The notes under the pieces were generated by a model. It was not told the DNA's origin. It saw nothing but the letters and a program-made list of their open reading frames with translations, and did not search any database. A program made the position numbers and the translations under genes. Shown one piece after another: positions 14,201-29,200 of a stretch of 64,000 nt of DNA. This DNA comes from Tetranychus cinnabarinus (lineage: Eukaryota > Arthropoda > Arachnida > Trombidiformes > Tetranychidae), in NCBI GenBank assembly GCA_022266195.1, contig WHVY01000005.1, positions 4,960,001 to 5,024,000 of the forward strand, written 5' to 3'. Each line of letters starts with the position of its first letter. Within the stretch, counting starts at the first letter, position 1.

Positions 14201-17200
14201 TAATGTTCATTGCGAACTTTCTTTCAACGAAAACTTTTCATATATGTTTATCAAAATATGCAACCCAATCTCATTCGAAAGCATTATAAAAAATGGATCG
14301 CATTTCGAAAGTAAAATGTCCAAATTTTCCTCAATATTCGATTTCTAATGTTCGACTCAATTTTCGATTTTTTGACTAAAAAGAATTTCGTTGCAAATTT
14401 CAAATCAGTTGATGAATCTTGGATTTTCCTTGTTCCTATGAACTTTAAAGGTCGAGTGACAAAATTTTCGTCGAAAAATGCATTGAATTTCTTCATGTGT
14501 AAAATTCGTTTCAATCGAAAAGTTTCATTTAAAATGTGAACAATTTTGTTCGTATATCTGCACAAAACTAATGACAAAATGCACTATCAGAATATCATGA
14601 ATTGTGCTAAAAATACTTCTACCAATCATGATATTTTGTTTGACAGTTGAATGTTTCGTTGAGCGTGAATGATAACTCATGTCATTCAAATGATTATACT
14701 TATGAATATCTTGCTCCAACAATATCACCTTCATCATTATTACCATTATTTTTGTTACTTTCTCTTGTTAACTAGAAAAGGTAAAGAAAACTTTTCTCTT
14801 CTTTTCTTCCAACTTTCTCAGTCTAAAATCTGCTGATGTATTCATCAGCATTTACATGATATCCAACAAGCCAATTATCATATGGAAATGTATTTTATAA
14901 TTTTGTTTCTTTACAAATTTAGTTTTCTTGTTGTTGCAACAGAATAGATCTTCACTTAAATTTAAATTTCCATCGATAACCATGTCTAGTTGAGTCGATT
15001 AAATGCTATCGATTCTGTTTTTGGACAATCTTTCATTCTGTTCTGAGTTGAACTTTGAATGTTGATCAATCTTTACTGCTGATCGTAACAAAATGTAATC
15101 AAACTTTGGTTACAATGAAACCGCAATAATAATCTAATGCTTTTGCTTTTTGGTCATTTCATTACAGAACCTCCATTATTCACATTGAAACCCAAGGAAG
15201 CTTATCAACAATCAGTAAACAGTGAAGTTAAAATGCCTTGTGAAGGAGTTGGTCAACCCAAGCCAACAATTAGTTGGCGAAAGGTAAATCCCTTTGACTT
15301 TATACTTTCCTCTCATCAAATCCCAATTATCATTTGAAACTAATCTCATTCCCTCCATACTCACCTTTGCAAGATTAACTTTGGAAAGAGTAAAATTCCT
15401 AATTACAAATGAATGCAATAAAAGGAACCCCCAAACATCTTAAGTGTCAAACTTGAATCGTTGGCACATTCAAATGCTTCAAAACTGTATAAAATTGAAT
15501 GCATTTGCCCATTTTAGCCGAGATTACATTCATTCGCAGTCGACTAATGAATAACACATCAGTAAAGTTTTGGTTATCATCAATAATATTTTCCTATTCA
15601 GTAATTTTCATTTTTAAATAGTTAAGAATCAAATCCAAAACTCGAATGTAAGCAAAAACATCTTTGTATTTATTGCTTAATCTGATTTGCATTCACCAAT
15701 AGAGATGATATTAAATCTGATAGTCAAACACTTTTCTGAATTTAGATTTAGACAGTGGATAAAGAGAAAGATATTTCAGTCTGTTTTGTGCAGCGATGCT
15801 GGGATGTGAACCACGAAATGTCTCAAGTTTTGGTGAATTGATAAAAGTGATATTAAACTTGGTCAGACGATCACTGAAATCGTATCTTATTCATCTCGAT
15901 TCAATGTTGGCTTCATTTTAGACGTTTTGTGTAATTTCTGTTTACAAGAAATCGAAAAGTGTTTTTTCAAAATGGATAAGCTGAATACACGACTGAGCAA
16001 AAGCAGGTAACTTAGAAACTTATGTGCCGATAATAAAAGTTGATGCAAAGTCACGAGCAAGTTTGAGCAATAAAACCCATTGGTATACTCGGTCTTATTT
16101 TGAAAATTTCAGTCCCCAATCTGAAAGTGTTTCATTGCAATATTTGCAAAAATGATTGGCCAAGTTGTCCAATAAAATTTGTATCAATTTAATGAAGTAA
16201 AATTACTAATTTACTTTTCCATTTTTCAATAATTCATTTGTTTTCGATCTCAAATTTGAGGTGAAAAAAATTCCAGACAAAAATAACGAAAAAATTTTTG
16301 TTTCATTGCATTTCATTAATCAATAAAAGCAAACTGGAATGCTAAACGTACAAAAAGTAGATATAAAATTCCCAGTAGATGATGAATTGAATGAGTGCGA
16401 GTTGAATGATTATGAATATTTACTTTGAAAGTTGAAGTTTACTTTTTTGCTTCTCTGGTTGATATTAATAATTGAAAAATTGGTTCATTTTCAATTGATA
16501 ATCATTATCATGATTATAATGCATGTAAATATTATTGGATGGCGAACGAAACAAAAGTATTTTGGTAAATATCAGTTGATGGATGAAAACAACAGACAAT
16601 ATAACCATTGTTCTGACGTAAATGTCTTTACATGTTCATCTTGCCAGTAACATTATGTTAATGAGAAATAATCAGCATCATCATGATCGTCATCATTAAC
16701 CCAAAGCCAATTCTTGTCCTATTTTTATCCTTTCCTTCTTTCATCTGACAAATTGTGAATCAAAATGTGACCCAGTTAAGGTTAAAACCATATTCATTGT
16801 TAACCCAACATTACGTGACAATGTACTGACCTAGACTCTGGGAATCAAAAGATCGCTCATAAAGTGACACTAAAAATAGAATCGAAAAAATTGAAAAACT
16901 TTCAGAAAACAAAAAATCTATTGAACATATTTTCAGTCAAGAATTCATTCTCAATTTATTCAAATTTTCTCATTGAATCGGCAAATCTTTTGGCCTCGAT
17001 TCTCAACCTTTTTCACTTAAACATTTAATCTTTTTTGCATCAAATTTTGTCGATTTGATGTTGAATTTAATTTGCCTTCAATCTCATGTAAAGTTTCATT
17101 TGAATCCATTTTTGCCTTCACTTGTTTATAACCATTTGCCTTGTAATTTATTTCACATTACAATATGATTATTGTCTTGAAAGTTCAGTTTCAATTTTCT

Positions 17201-20200
17201 TGTTTATTTGTTTTCTCCTCCTGCAACTGTCATTATAAAACCCTTTTTCTGGTGCAAATTTTTCATCACATTTATCCTCATTTCATTTACCTCATTCCAT
17301 GTTAGTTGACTTTTTTTTGTCTTTTTTTTCCTCAGTTGATTCTCCATTTCAATGAACTTTCCATTTTTTCAACTCTTCTCTCTCTCTTGGTTCATTCCTC
17401 ATCAACATCATTTTATCTTTCATCCTTCGTTAAATCTTTAGATTCAAGTTGCTCCTTTTTTTCAACTTTAGCTTCGTTCATTTTCCACTGAATCTTTTTT
17501 CTTCTTCCCTCTTCTCTTCATCTTTTATCTGTGCAACTGAAAAACGATGGAAATGATGATGTGAATGTGAGAATGTGTAACGATTGATGTTGAAAGAATG
17601 TACAGAAGAAGAGCAGAAAAGGGCAAAAAATACAAAAAAACTGGTAACTTTGTTATAATCTGTATCATTGCATTTACAGTGTAATTTTTTTGCTTCCTAT
17701 TCCCTGCTCATCTTTCATTATGGGAAAGGCAAGAAAAATTGCAGATAAAATATCAATGGCTAAAAATTTGGTAACTGTGAAAGGAATGGAGAAGAAAAAT
17801 ATTGCTCAGATTGGTGGGACTTGAAATTGAATTACAACTGGAAGCTGCTTGTAAACTCTACTTTATCTGTTTCTGTTTTCATCTTTTTAATGATATTTTT
17901 CATTTGATAAATTTTGGGATTTAAAAAGAGTGAAAATGGTGAAACTTTGCAGCATTTACTCAACTGCGAAAAAAAGGAAAACTTGAAGTTTAAATTTTAC
18001 TCTCATCGATTTTGATATTTTCAAAGTTCAACTTTTAATCTAATTTTAATTCATGACAATTTGCTTCTTTACAACAATTTCAGAAACTTTTTCATCCAAA
18101 TTCTTGACTTTTCTCGTTCATTCAAAAGCACCTTAAGATGCATTCATAGATGTTCATGCAAAAGTTTTGCATTCGTTCAACTCAACATTCATTCAAGTTA
18201 CTTTTTGAAAAACTAAATTAATTTCGTTCTTTTGGATAATTCGAGTTATGTTTGGAAGATCTAATTATTCGAGTTTTCCGTTTCAATCCAAAAATTTCGT
18301 GTTCGACTCTTGACGCAATTTTTGTTGTAAAATGTTTGAATGTGAAGTGTTTCGAACTGAAAGAATCTCAATATACGATTTTCTAATTTCGTCTAAAAAT
18401 AGAAATAATTCCATGAGCGAAATTAGCGACTTTGATTTGATGAACCCATTGAACCAGATAACTCATTGAATGTCATTTTGGTTATTCCGTGATAACTTTT
18501 TTACTCCCAATCAACTATGATACTTGAGTATCTTGAAAGCACTTGAATTTAGTGTAAACTTGACTAAAAAATGACGTTCTTTTTTTGCTATTTTTAATGA
18601 GGAAAAGTGTTTTCCTTTGCATCGCGATTCATTGAATGCTTCAATGTCAATGAACAAGCTGAAAGTGAAGTACAAATGACAGTTAAATTAATAGTTTGAT
18701 TGAGTTTGTCTGTCTTTTTTTAGCATTCAATTTTTTGTCTCATCTCTTCTCACCTTTTCTGATTTATAACTTGAAACGCGAAAAGAGGATCAAGTAAAGA
18801 TTTATGGATAACGAAAATTGTGTGACAATTTGTATTGTTGATAATCAAGCGAGGTTAAGTGGAGTTAAGTTGTGAATGCAAAGTAGATAAAAAATAATGA
18901 ATTTATCTGAACAAGAAAATGACTTTTCACAAAATTTCAATTTACCTTTTGTTTTCATCATCTTGTTGCGATACTCATCAGTTGAACAATATGTAAACTG
19001 CAAGGTTGAACAAGATAAAGGGAAAAATGATTATCAATCAATTGTCTAGGTTAATGGAAAGCTTTTCGAGTGAAAACTATTTTGAATACTTGTTCAAGAA
19101 CTTCATTCTTATTGAGAGGTTTATAACAATAATCTTGATGATGCTCATGATGATAATCAAGACTCAGATTTGCTTTTTTATGAGAAGAAAAGATTTCCTT
19201 TAAATATCAATTCTACAAATGAAATCATCTTTCATAAGCATTCCATTCATCAGATAACATCAATAAGTGTTTATTGAATGTAATCCAATTTTGAGGAGAA
19301 GAAATAATTTCTCCAAATTTCAGTTCAACATTCAAATTAACCTTTGACATTTTCCTCTAACCTTTTAAACATTAATTTAAACTTTAAATGAACATTTGAT
19401 GAGAGTTTCAAGAATCGAGTAAATATGAATATTTTTCCTTCTAATATCATTGATCAGGTTAAACATATCAAGTTGAAACAAAAACCATTTTCCAATGTTG
19501 ATAGCATTTTCAGAACTTTTGTCTACATTGAAATAATTCATGTTGAAGATGTATTCACAGGCTGAGTAAATGAAGAAAAGGAAAGAACAAAATAAACAGA
19601 AGAAGAAGAAAAAAGGAAGAAGAAAATGTCGCTTGTTGTATTATCCATTCCCTGTTTCCCTCAAATGATAAACTGTATATACTTTGTTGGCAGAATTCAT
19701 TGGGAGTTGAAAGGAAAAAGAAGAAACTGAAGAACAAGAAGAAATGGAAAAGAAGTTGTTATTCCTTTTTTTCATCTTCTTCTTCTTCTTCTCCTCTTAC
19801 GGTTGACAGAAGAAAGTAAAGTTAAGACATTTTATCTCGACTTTATCTTCATCCAAATTTTGAATGTTTTTACTCTTTTCTCTTCATCATCTTCAGGTTC
19901 ATTTAATCTTGATCCCTTTACCCTTCCCTCTGCCTTCCCTAATGGTTTAATATTTTGCCCTTGTTTTTGCCTCTTTCATCATTATCTTCATCTTGTTTCC
20001 CTTTGCGCTTCAATAGGCTGATGGCTCCAAGTTACCCAAGGAAAGAGCCTTCATCAGAGGAGGAAATTTAACGCTCAAATCAATAAAAAAGGAAGATCAT
20101 GGACGATATGAATGTGTCCTCGAGAATGAAATAGCCACTTTGGTAACCTCATCTTTACTCAATGTTGACAGTAAGTACTCACCGGTTCAACATCGACTTC

Positions 20201-23200
20201 GTTATCAGATGAAATTTGCTTTCCATTGAAATTTTGAGCATCTTTTCATTTTGATAATTTTCTTTATTACAGTTGAGACATTTTTTGTTTCATCTTTTTT
20301 CATCTTCTTCTTTCCTCACCCATTTGAAACTATCAATTTAAACTATTATTTGACTCTGAATTATGGCTTATCTTTACCACTTACTTTTCTGGCTACATGA
20401 TGAGCCTCCCATGAGATGAACTTTCAACGATTAACTTTAAATATTGGTTGCAATCACTTTTCTCATGATACATTTTTTGCTTGTCAATTTTTCCTCATCA
20501 ATGTTCATGTTCAAGTCTACTGGAATCACTGATTTAACGATTATCTAAATTTGTATTTTTTTCCTCATTTTTTCACCAAAGGTTGATCCTAAAAGAAAGG
20601 TTCAATTCAATTATGGATTTACATTTTTTTTGTAATTTCACCTTTAATAGTTAATGAGCTTTACTTTATTCAATATTCACCTGGCTTAGTAGTGATAAAT
20701 TTTCAGTTAACCTTAAAACTTATAGAAAGCCAATTTTCAATACTTTCATCAAAATGAGCCTCTGAGTAAACTTAATGTCTTCAAGTATTCAGATAACATG
20801 AACCAGGTGAAAAGGGCGAAACTCACGATCTCTTAGTTGACCAGAAAGGGCAAGATTGACTCAATACTCGACTTTTAAATATTTAATATTGAATTCGTCT
20901 TCGAAATTTCTCTTCATTTTTCTTCGATAAATTTTTGTTTCAATTTCGAAATCTTGAAATTTATATTCCAACATTGTTTTGATGGAAATGTTGATTATTT
21001 TGTTTCTCGTCATTATCATGAAACATTGTTTCTCTTTTGAAATGCTCATCTAATGGTTGAGGAAAATTTTCATTTTTATTATTGGGAAAAGTTCGAGGAG
21101 AGAAAAAACTAAATACGAAATAATATTAGCATCATTAACGTATTTGTTTCTCCTAAATGTTCATTAATGCTCATTTTAATCAAGTTTATTCAAGTAAATA
21201 TCAATTCTCTGGGAGTGAAAAAGGAAGAGAGAAAATAGATAAATATTAATAATACTGATGATAATAATGAAAGGTTCAATAATGAAATGCTTGTACAAAC
21301 AACTTTAATGTAAACTAACGTTGTATCATGTTATCATTATCTAGTGTTTCTGTTTGTTTCATCAAAACTTAATGATCAATTTTAAAATTGTTTATCAATT
21401 CTTTTGGCAAAAACAGTAACTCAACTTTTCTGTTCCTCTTCCAGGTACAACACCTCATGCACCAACAAATGTATCCGTCAATACAAGTGCCTTTGCAGCT
21501 ACAATTACATGGCAACCATCGTATGATGGTGGATATGAGCAAACTTACGTGATATGGTCAGTAAATGGATGAAACAATTTTTCAATTTTTCCCAATTTTC
21601 TTTTCCAAACCTTTTACCTTTAAAATCAACTTTCAGTTTAGCCTTTAAACAAAATTTGCAAATGGTTTCTCATTGAATTATCAAATGTTGAACTTTGCTT
21701 TTAATTTGTTGATCTTTAACTTGCAAACTCGAGCCTCGAGGTTACTTCGTCCAAAGATAATTTAATTTCTCGTCTCTTATCAGGTATCGAATGGTTGACA
21801 CTGGTGATACCAATTGGAAAACTATCCGAGTTTATCCTGAAGGCTCAACAACTTTTACATTATATTATCTTCAACCAGATACTGAATATGAATTTCAAGT
21901 TTACTCGAGAAACATTCTCGGTGAAGGTTTACCTTCATTGGTTGTCAAAGCCAAAACCAAAGGTAACGATCAACGAAAAAAAACTAACTCGCAAGTGACT
22001 GACACTTTTTTGTTGCCCAAATATCGACTTTTGCTAAAATCAATTGCTAATTAAATTAATTGCACAAAATGATCATTTTTCCTTTTCTTTACATTCTTTT
22101 GTCTTCAACTGATAATTCATCTTTTCATCTTGTTCTCATCGTTGAACCAGATTCACTGTGTTTACTCAGTACTGAAAGACAAACAAGTTAAATATAATGA
22201 TATATATAAACGAATCAAGTCAATTCCTTGTTGAAACTTCAATAACAGTTAACACGGTCAAGTGAATTTATGAACATAAAACGTAACCAATGTTCAGTCA
22301 ACCATCCAATCATTTTTCCTCCCTTCTCATCATCATCATCAACAATAGCAGCAACATTATGATTCTCTCGATTCTCATCATCTTTCAATCTCTCTGAACA
22401 ATTGAGGGAAGAAGAAGTCCAGAAGAAGAGGAAGAAGAAGACGAAGAAAAAAATGTTATCATATTTGCAGTTGACAGTGAGCATTACATCTTCTTAAAGA
22501 GCAAAGTGATTATTCAGCTTGATTCAGAAGATGGAAGGAAAAAATATCATCTTTTCTCTTTCACCATTTTTCATCATTCTTTCAGCTCTTGTGGTAATAT
22601 TAGTCTTGCCAGGTTTCCATCAGCCAGTGTTAAGCCTCTTGACTCTTCCAGCAACACCTTTGTTCATCTCTTGTTTATCTTGCCATGTTCATCGACTGAA
22701 TTCATTTCACTTTGTCTTCTCTCTCTCTCTCTCTCCTTATCATCTCATCACACCATGAATCTTTCATCCTCTGTTGTCCAATTTTGATTTATGATGGATT
22801 CCGGTTGGGATGAAGAAATTCAATTTCCTGTTAACTTTTCATCCCTTTTCCAATTGCATGATAAAAACACTGAAAATGGTCATTATACAAAAAAAGGTGT
22901 AAATTGTTTGACTTTTGTTTTTGCAAAATTTACCATTTAAAGTGTTATCGCTTTGATCAGAAAAAAAGGTTTCAAAATTGATTTCAGATTAAAATGATTT
23001 TTCTCCTGATTCAGATTCATTTTGTTCATGTCAAGGAAGAAAAGGCTCAAAGTTTACAGTTTTTGCTTCTATTTTAATCTCAATTGTTACTGTCAATGTT
23101 ATGATTGTCATTACGATCATCTTTAAGTTTGTAAACAAAGCAACTATTTGATGATTTAGGTGAAACAAATATCAGCAAAATGATTGGAGAACTCATGGAA

Positions 23201-26200
23201 TCATCAAAAAAATATTGCTATTACGATGATTAAGCATTTCCATGATAATAACAATGGTCAATAGTTTGGTATAATAATCATTGTCCCATAATCTCCATCA
23301 AAATAAGTCTGAATTATCGGTTTGTGTTAATAAAAGTTAATGAATTATTTACAGATTAGTGTTTAACTTTTATTCGATATTGTCATTGGGTGCAAAAAAG
23401 TGTCTCACAAAACTGGGAGTGAAAATTATTCCAAAAAATTATTTCTTCTAAAGAGTCAAAAAAAAATCTCTTTACTTCAACATTTTACTTTTTCTTGCAG
23501 TTCTGGACGTTACCAATAGCCAAGGAATGCCGACCGATGGTTATGGGTCAACTTATATTCCTTCAGTCTTCAAATCAACCGGTAAAAATATTTACTTTTT
23601 CATTGTTCCAAAAGAATTGCTTGGCTCATGCATGATAAGCTTCAGAATTTTTCTTTTTCTTTTATCACCTAATTCGAAACTTAATATCGATATCTTTGCT
23701 TGGAGTTTTTTTTATTTTTATTTTTATTTTGATGAGTTTATTTTTCGGTCAATTTCTCGAATCTTGACCTTTAATTATTGCATGAATTTTGAGCCAAGCT
23801 TCAATTTAAACGATTTTGGTTGCGAAAAGTTTTGCATTTTGTTTACTTTGCTTATTGTTTGTTTGTTTGCATGAAAACTGATTCAGTTTACGCATGTTTT
23901 GTTATTTATTTAGCTTCTTTTTTTTGGTCAAATGTTTGACCGTCTATTGAGATGAATTTCAATGCAATGTTGAGAGGTAAATTAATGGTTATTCAATTTT
24001 TGACTTTTTGACCGTCACTGACAATAAACTGTAAACAAACAAACAGAAGCAAGTGATATTCAAAACTCTTTGGCTTCCAATGAGAAGGACATGAAATCAT
24101 CTGCTGAACCTCCAACTGAACCTTCAACAGGACCCAAGCCAGGTCCACCTCGGAATGTGACTGTTACTCGAGTTGCTCAAGGACATGCTATTTCATGGCT
24201 ATCGCCGGCCAATAAAACAGTTCCAGTCGCTTATTATTATATTGAATATAAAATTGGCTCCGGATCAGGAGCAGGAGCTTGGAAGATATGGGGACCCATT
24301 GCCAAGGAAACTTCTTATTTAGGTTTGTCTTCACTGGGAGTGAAAAAATATTTAAACTCATAAATTCTTTTTGCCATTTTCTGATGTTTAGTTAAAACTT
24401 TTAAACCTGGTGATGTCTATACAATTCGAGTCTTTGCTCACTCAATTCTTGGTGCTGGTCAACCAAGTGAAGAGATTCGTTATGAAGTTCCAGGTAAACA
24501 TTTTCTTTATCCATCACTTTCTCACTTGGAGTCAAGTCATTTGCAGAATCACAGTTTGTGTTAAAACCTACTGACTTCACTCCAAGTTCAATACTTGATA
24601 ACATGATCAAATCAGTTGAAACGATGACCTCAACTTTATCAGTTGATTTTATTCTAATGTATTCGTTCCAATGAAGCTGAAATTCTCATGGCAAATAACT
24701 TCAGTTTTATGCTAAAGAAAGGTCTAATCAAATTTTAGAAGAAAATCATTCAATAAATTCTGAACAGATTTTTTCAATTCAAACTGATTAGTGAAAGAAA
24801 ATTTTGCAAAATCAGAATTTCGGCGAAAACTTATTCTTTGAGTTTATTTTATCGAAAATTCTTACTCTCAAATTCGTTATTTGACTCAAAAGATTTCAAT
24901 TGATCAAAAATTTTTAAATCTTAGAAAAGAATCAATTCTATTAAGATTTTTTCCAATTAAAACCAGTTACTGAAGCAAAATTGTTCAGTTTTAAAACATT
25001 TTCTCTTCTCATGAAAATTTTCAATCTTCTCAGTTCTTTTCTACAAAAGATTTCAATTGATGTTTATGATTGAATAGTGTTTAAAAACATTCATTAAGTG
25101 AAAAGGTAAACATGAAACAATGTTATCAAATCTCGAACATGATTATTCCTGAAACCATGAAAAAGATCAACATAAATGCTAATTTACCAATCATCTGATT
25201 TGAAGTTGGCAACAAAATAGCTGAAAAAAGTCAACAATATCATTGTTGGTAAATAATTCATTTTTACTACTTTTCACCAATTCTGACGTTCACCATGATA
25301 GAAGAATGGCAAATAAAGCAGATTCAGATAAAAATCCATGAATAGCACCAGAAGGGTGATGAACAACGAGATGTTGGAGACAAGAAGAAGAAGGAAAAAA
25401 CTGAAGCATTTTCTTCATCAACATATTAAGCGAAATGATTGATGCTTTTCATGGTCAACAAAATTCACGCAATTTTGGTTTCATGATAATACATTGGTTA
25501 GCAAACACAGACACACAAAAAAAGATTATGAATAAAAAAAACAAGTTTCCTTGGTAACCCATGCTAGTGTCAATTGTGGATGAAAAAAAGTGAAAATAAT
25601 GACGAGAAGAAAAGGAAAAGGATGAATGGGAATTTGAATGAAGCATAAAAACTGTTACTTTTTTTCTGCTCACAGTTGCACTTTTCTCGTTCAAATAATC
25701 AGCTTGAATGAATGATGATAATTTAAAGGTGAATTGTGTGACTTTCAATGTTATCACTTGTATTATTATTATAATCAAATATTAGTTACATGGAAGAGAA
25801 AATTTTCTTTGTGAGAAAATTTTTCCTCTTCGCTCAATGAAAACCTTAACTTTGCGTGAAAATGCTGTTTTTGAAATAGATTTATTGTGTTCAACTTTTA
25901 GTCTGCCTTCAACCTCATGATGAGATAACGATTGACTTGTTATAAAAAGGCAAGAATATCAAAATGGTGGGAGGTAAAAGTGATAAATTTAGCTTCATCT
26001 TAATGGCCGTAACTTTTCATGTAAAATTGAATGTCAAAGTTTTCTTCTCATGAAAAATATTAGAAGAAAATTTTTGCCAAATTGTTCAAAGTCACTTTTC
26101 TCAATTCATTATCGATACATTTTTTGTCTTTAATGTTGTCTTTGGTTCTGTCTTTGATTCTGTCTTTGATGTTACCTTTCATGTTGTTTTTCATGTTATT

Positions 26201-29200
26201 TTTATCTTTGATGTTCATCGGAATATCGATGTTTTGTTCATGGCAAAATATTTCAATCTTTCAACTTTTCCATTCAATAATATTCAAGTTAATCTCTCTT
26301 TGGGAATTTACCAATTTCAAAGTTTCTTTCCAAGTAAATGTTAGGTGAAAAGAAGCAGAATATTTTCTGGTTTTGTTCAGAACTTTTTTTTTCTTCTTTT
26401 TTCACCATTTTCCTTTCCTTTTCCCAACAATTTACTAATATAAAGTTTTCCAGTTTTTCGCTTTGATAATGTGATTGGATGAAGATGGTGTGAGATGATG
26501 AAAAGAGTTAAGATGGAGACGATCAAATGTCAAAATATACCATGATAAACATGGTGAAAAGTGAAATGAGGTCAACTCTAAAAATAGATTTTTTCTCTTG
26601 TTCTTTTACTTCCTTCATTGAGTTTAACTTTTCAGGGTGAATGGGAAAGCGAATTGAAAAGCCAATTATCGACTCGTTTACATGATTAATTTCAAACCAA
26701 TTTTCCAATTTTCAATACTTAACATCAAAAAATAGTTTAAATTTTTAATCCTTTCACCTTTTCCTTTCATTCATTTTCATCATTAAACAATTGAATCTTT
26801 TTATCGAAACTATAATACCTTTGAAATTAACTTTGAAAATCTGTTAATTGTCCAAGAACAATTTAAAGGATTGAATCGGAATTCAGTGTTGGAATCAATC
26901 GAATTATAAGTTGCAAGTTTTCGTTTTTCATCTTTTCTCCTCATTGCAAGGGAATGGATGAAAAGTAATTTTCGTTTATTTGAATTGTCCGATTTTTTGA
27001 TGTTTCGAGTCAGCAAAAGATTAAAATTTCAATTGTTTTTGAGCTGAATTTGCAAAAGTTCTGATTCAGATTGAATGTTGAAAAGAAAATGAATGTTTCT
27101 GTTGAAATCAACTTTTCAAGTTTAATGTTGACTGTGATTGAGATCATTATCATGTTTTGCTGTTGATTGTCAACTTTGATTGGAACAAAAGTATTACAGT
27201 TTGGAAGGTTTGTTGGTATGAACTTGTTGAAAGTTCATATTTCATGTTCACTATTCACTTGGTTTTGTGTGTTGAAATGATGATGAATAAAAGAGGTAAA
27301 ACTCTGAATTGATTGAAGGTTGAAATTGAATTTAGCCAGTTGTTGAGGTCCATTTTTATTCTGTTTGATTTGTGATCGCTTGGTTCAACATATTGAAACA
27401 TGAGTTTCTCATGTGTATAACCTCAATGGAAAAGGCAGACTAGAATGGAATTGATTTCAAATAATAAAACTCAACAATAACAAGGAATTGAATGGTATTG
27501 ATGAGATCACAATAAGTATCAAAGTGAATCACAATCAAAAAAATTATCAACATCTTATTATCTGTTGGAATTGTCTGAGAGCAGAAACAACCAAAAATCG
27601 CAACACCATGAAATGAACCAAAAATGAGTCTCTTTCACTTTACCTTTCCACATCAATTTCAAGGTAAACTCATCAAACTCATGACAACATTTTCACCATT
27701 AATTTCAACAGAAGAATTATTTTTCGGAATTTTTGGTCAAAGTTTTTTCGTCGATTCTTTTTTCTCTGACCATTCATGATGTCTTTTTCAGGTCAAGTTT
27801 CCATTCCAGATAATCTTTTCCATTTTATTAGTTAATCAAGGTTGAATTGAATTACCTTGTTTCTTGGTAAACAAAAGGTATTGCATTCAAACTTTTCAAT
27901 TGAATTTTTTTCCACTTTTCTTTAACTAAAAATTTTCCAATTCAAATTAAATGCAAATCATTTGCTAATTTGATTAGAGTTTAACCTTGTTTTCATCATT
28001 TACCCTTTAATGTTGATTGTAATTTACTTGAATCAATTAACAAAAAAAACATCTCAAGATTTGTTGAAATTGAATGAATAATTTAAAATGAAAACGCTTT
28101 TCACTTGAACTTGTTTCTCATTCAACTTGTTGAAACACTTTCAGTTGATCAACTATTGAGATGATTTTGACTGTTGATGGCATTTGCTGCGATTATTTTA
28201 CACAATTGTTGTTACTTTCAGTAAACTATTTTGCATTTCAAATGTTGACTGAGAAAAGGTAAGAAAATAAATGAAAGATTCGTTCAATTGCAACTTGTAA
28301 GGATTTTCAGTCGACTTTTCACATTCAATTGGTTTCTCTTCATACTTTTACAGATTGTTCAACTTGTTCAACTCTTTCATCTGGCGTTTTCAATCAATCC
28401 TGAAACACTTTTCCCTGAGAAAAAAAACAAATTATTCAAAATGAATAAATTGAAAGGGAAAAAAGTGTTTCCATCAAAACCAATCAAATGTTGAAAAATT
28501 TAATTGTTTGAAGGTGAGAATGAAATATTTTCCAGGTTAAATTGCCATTCTCATGATCATTTATGATTGCCATCATGTTGATGGAACATGAAATAGATAT
28601 TGAACTGAAATTGTGATAAGTGTTGAGCGAATGTTGGCAAAAGTCGCAATCTTTGAAATGGATAAAAATGATCCTTAAATCCATCTCAAACTAACCAAAG
28701 TAATTTGATTTTTTGCCTTTTCAAAACTCTTCACCACTTTATCCTCATCTTATTTTTATCATTCTTGATCCTCATCATAATCATCATCTCTCATTGACTT
28801 TCATCCTTGATTGCTTTTATTCATCTTCTGTGAAAATCTTGGTAATTGTTATTTTCATCTTCATTTTTCTCATCTTTTTTCAACCAGTTTTTCATCATTG
28901 CTTCAACTTCAGGTTAAATCAAACCTTCACTTGACCTAAGCAAACACGATGAACAAGATGAACATTTACTTTTCCCATTTCCATCCAACAGTTAATCTTT
29001 TGAGTAAATCCTTTTAATTTTCCCTGTCCAACGATAACTTATCCATGATCATCATCATACCTGGATTCAACATTGATCATTACTCGAACCCATTCTCATA
29101 CAAAACACGAAACCATTTTAAACTAGTTTTTACCATTCATCAATGTTTCAAATCTGTTCCAATTGTTAGTTATTTGAAAAGAATGAAATTTTTCAATTTT

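Larger units (their letters stand above)
20171..23500. other. turtle introns around FN3-1, with simple repeats
   Basis: Apart from the FN3-1 exons at 21445-21556 and 21784-21962, this stretch is intron. It contains a GAAGAA-type purine run near 22410-22450 and a short TC dinucleotide run near 22716-22735. No other gene is visible. Confidence 0.55.

Noticed and set aside
22506..22787. Ser/Leu-rich ORFs over a TC repeat
   Set aside because: Composition is set by the TC-rich simple repeat inside a turtle intron.
26082..26348. Leu/Phe/Met-rich ORF resembling a membrane protein
   Set aside because: It is produced by short imperfect tandem repeats of TCTTTGATGTT-type words in an intron.
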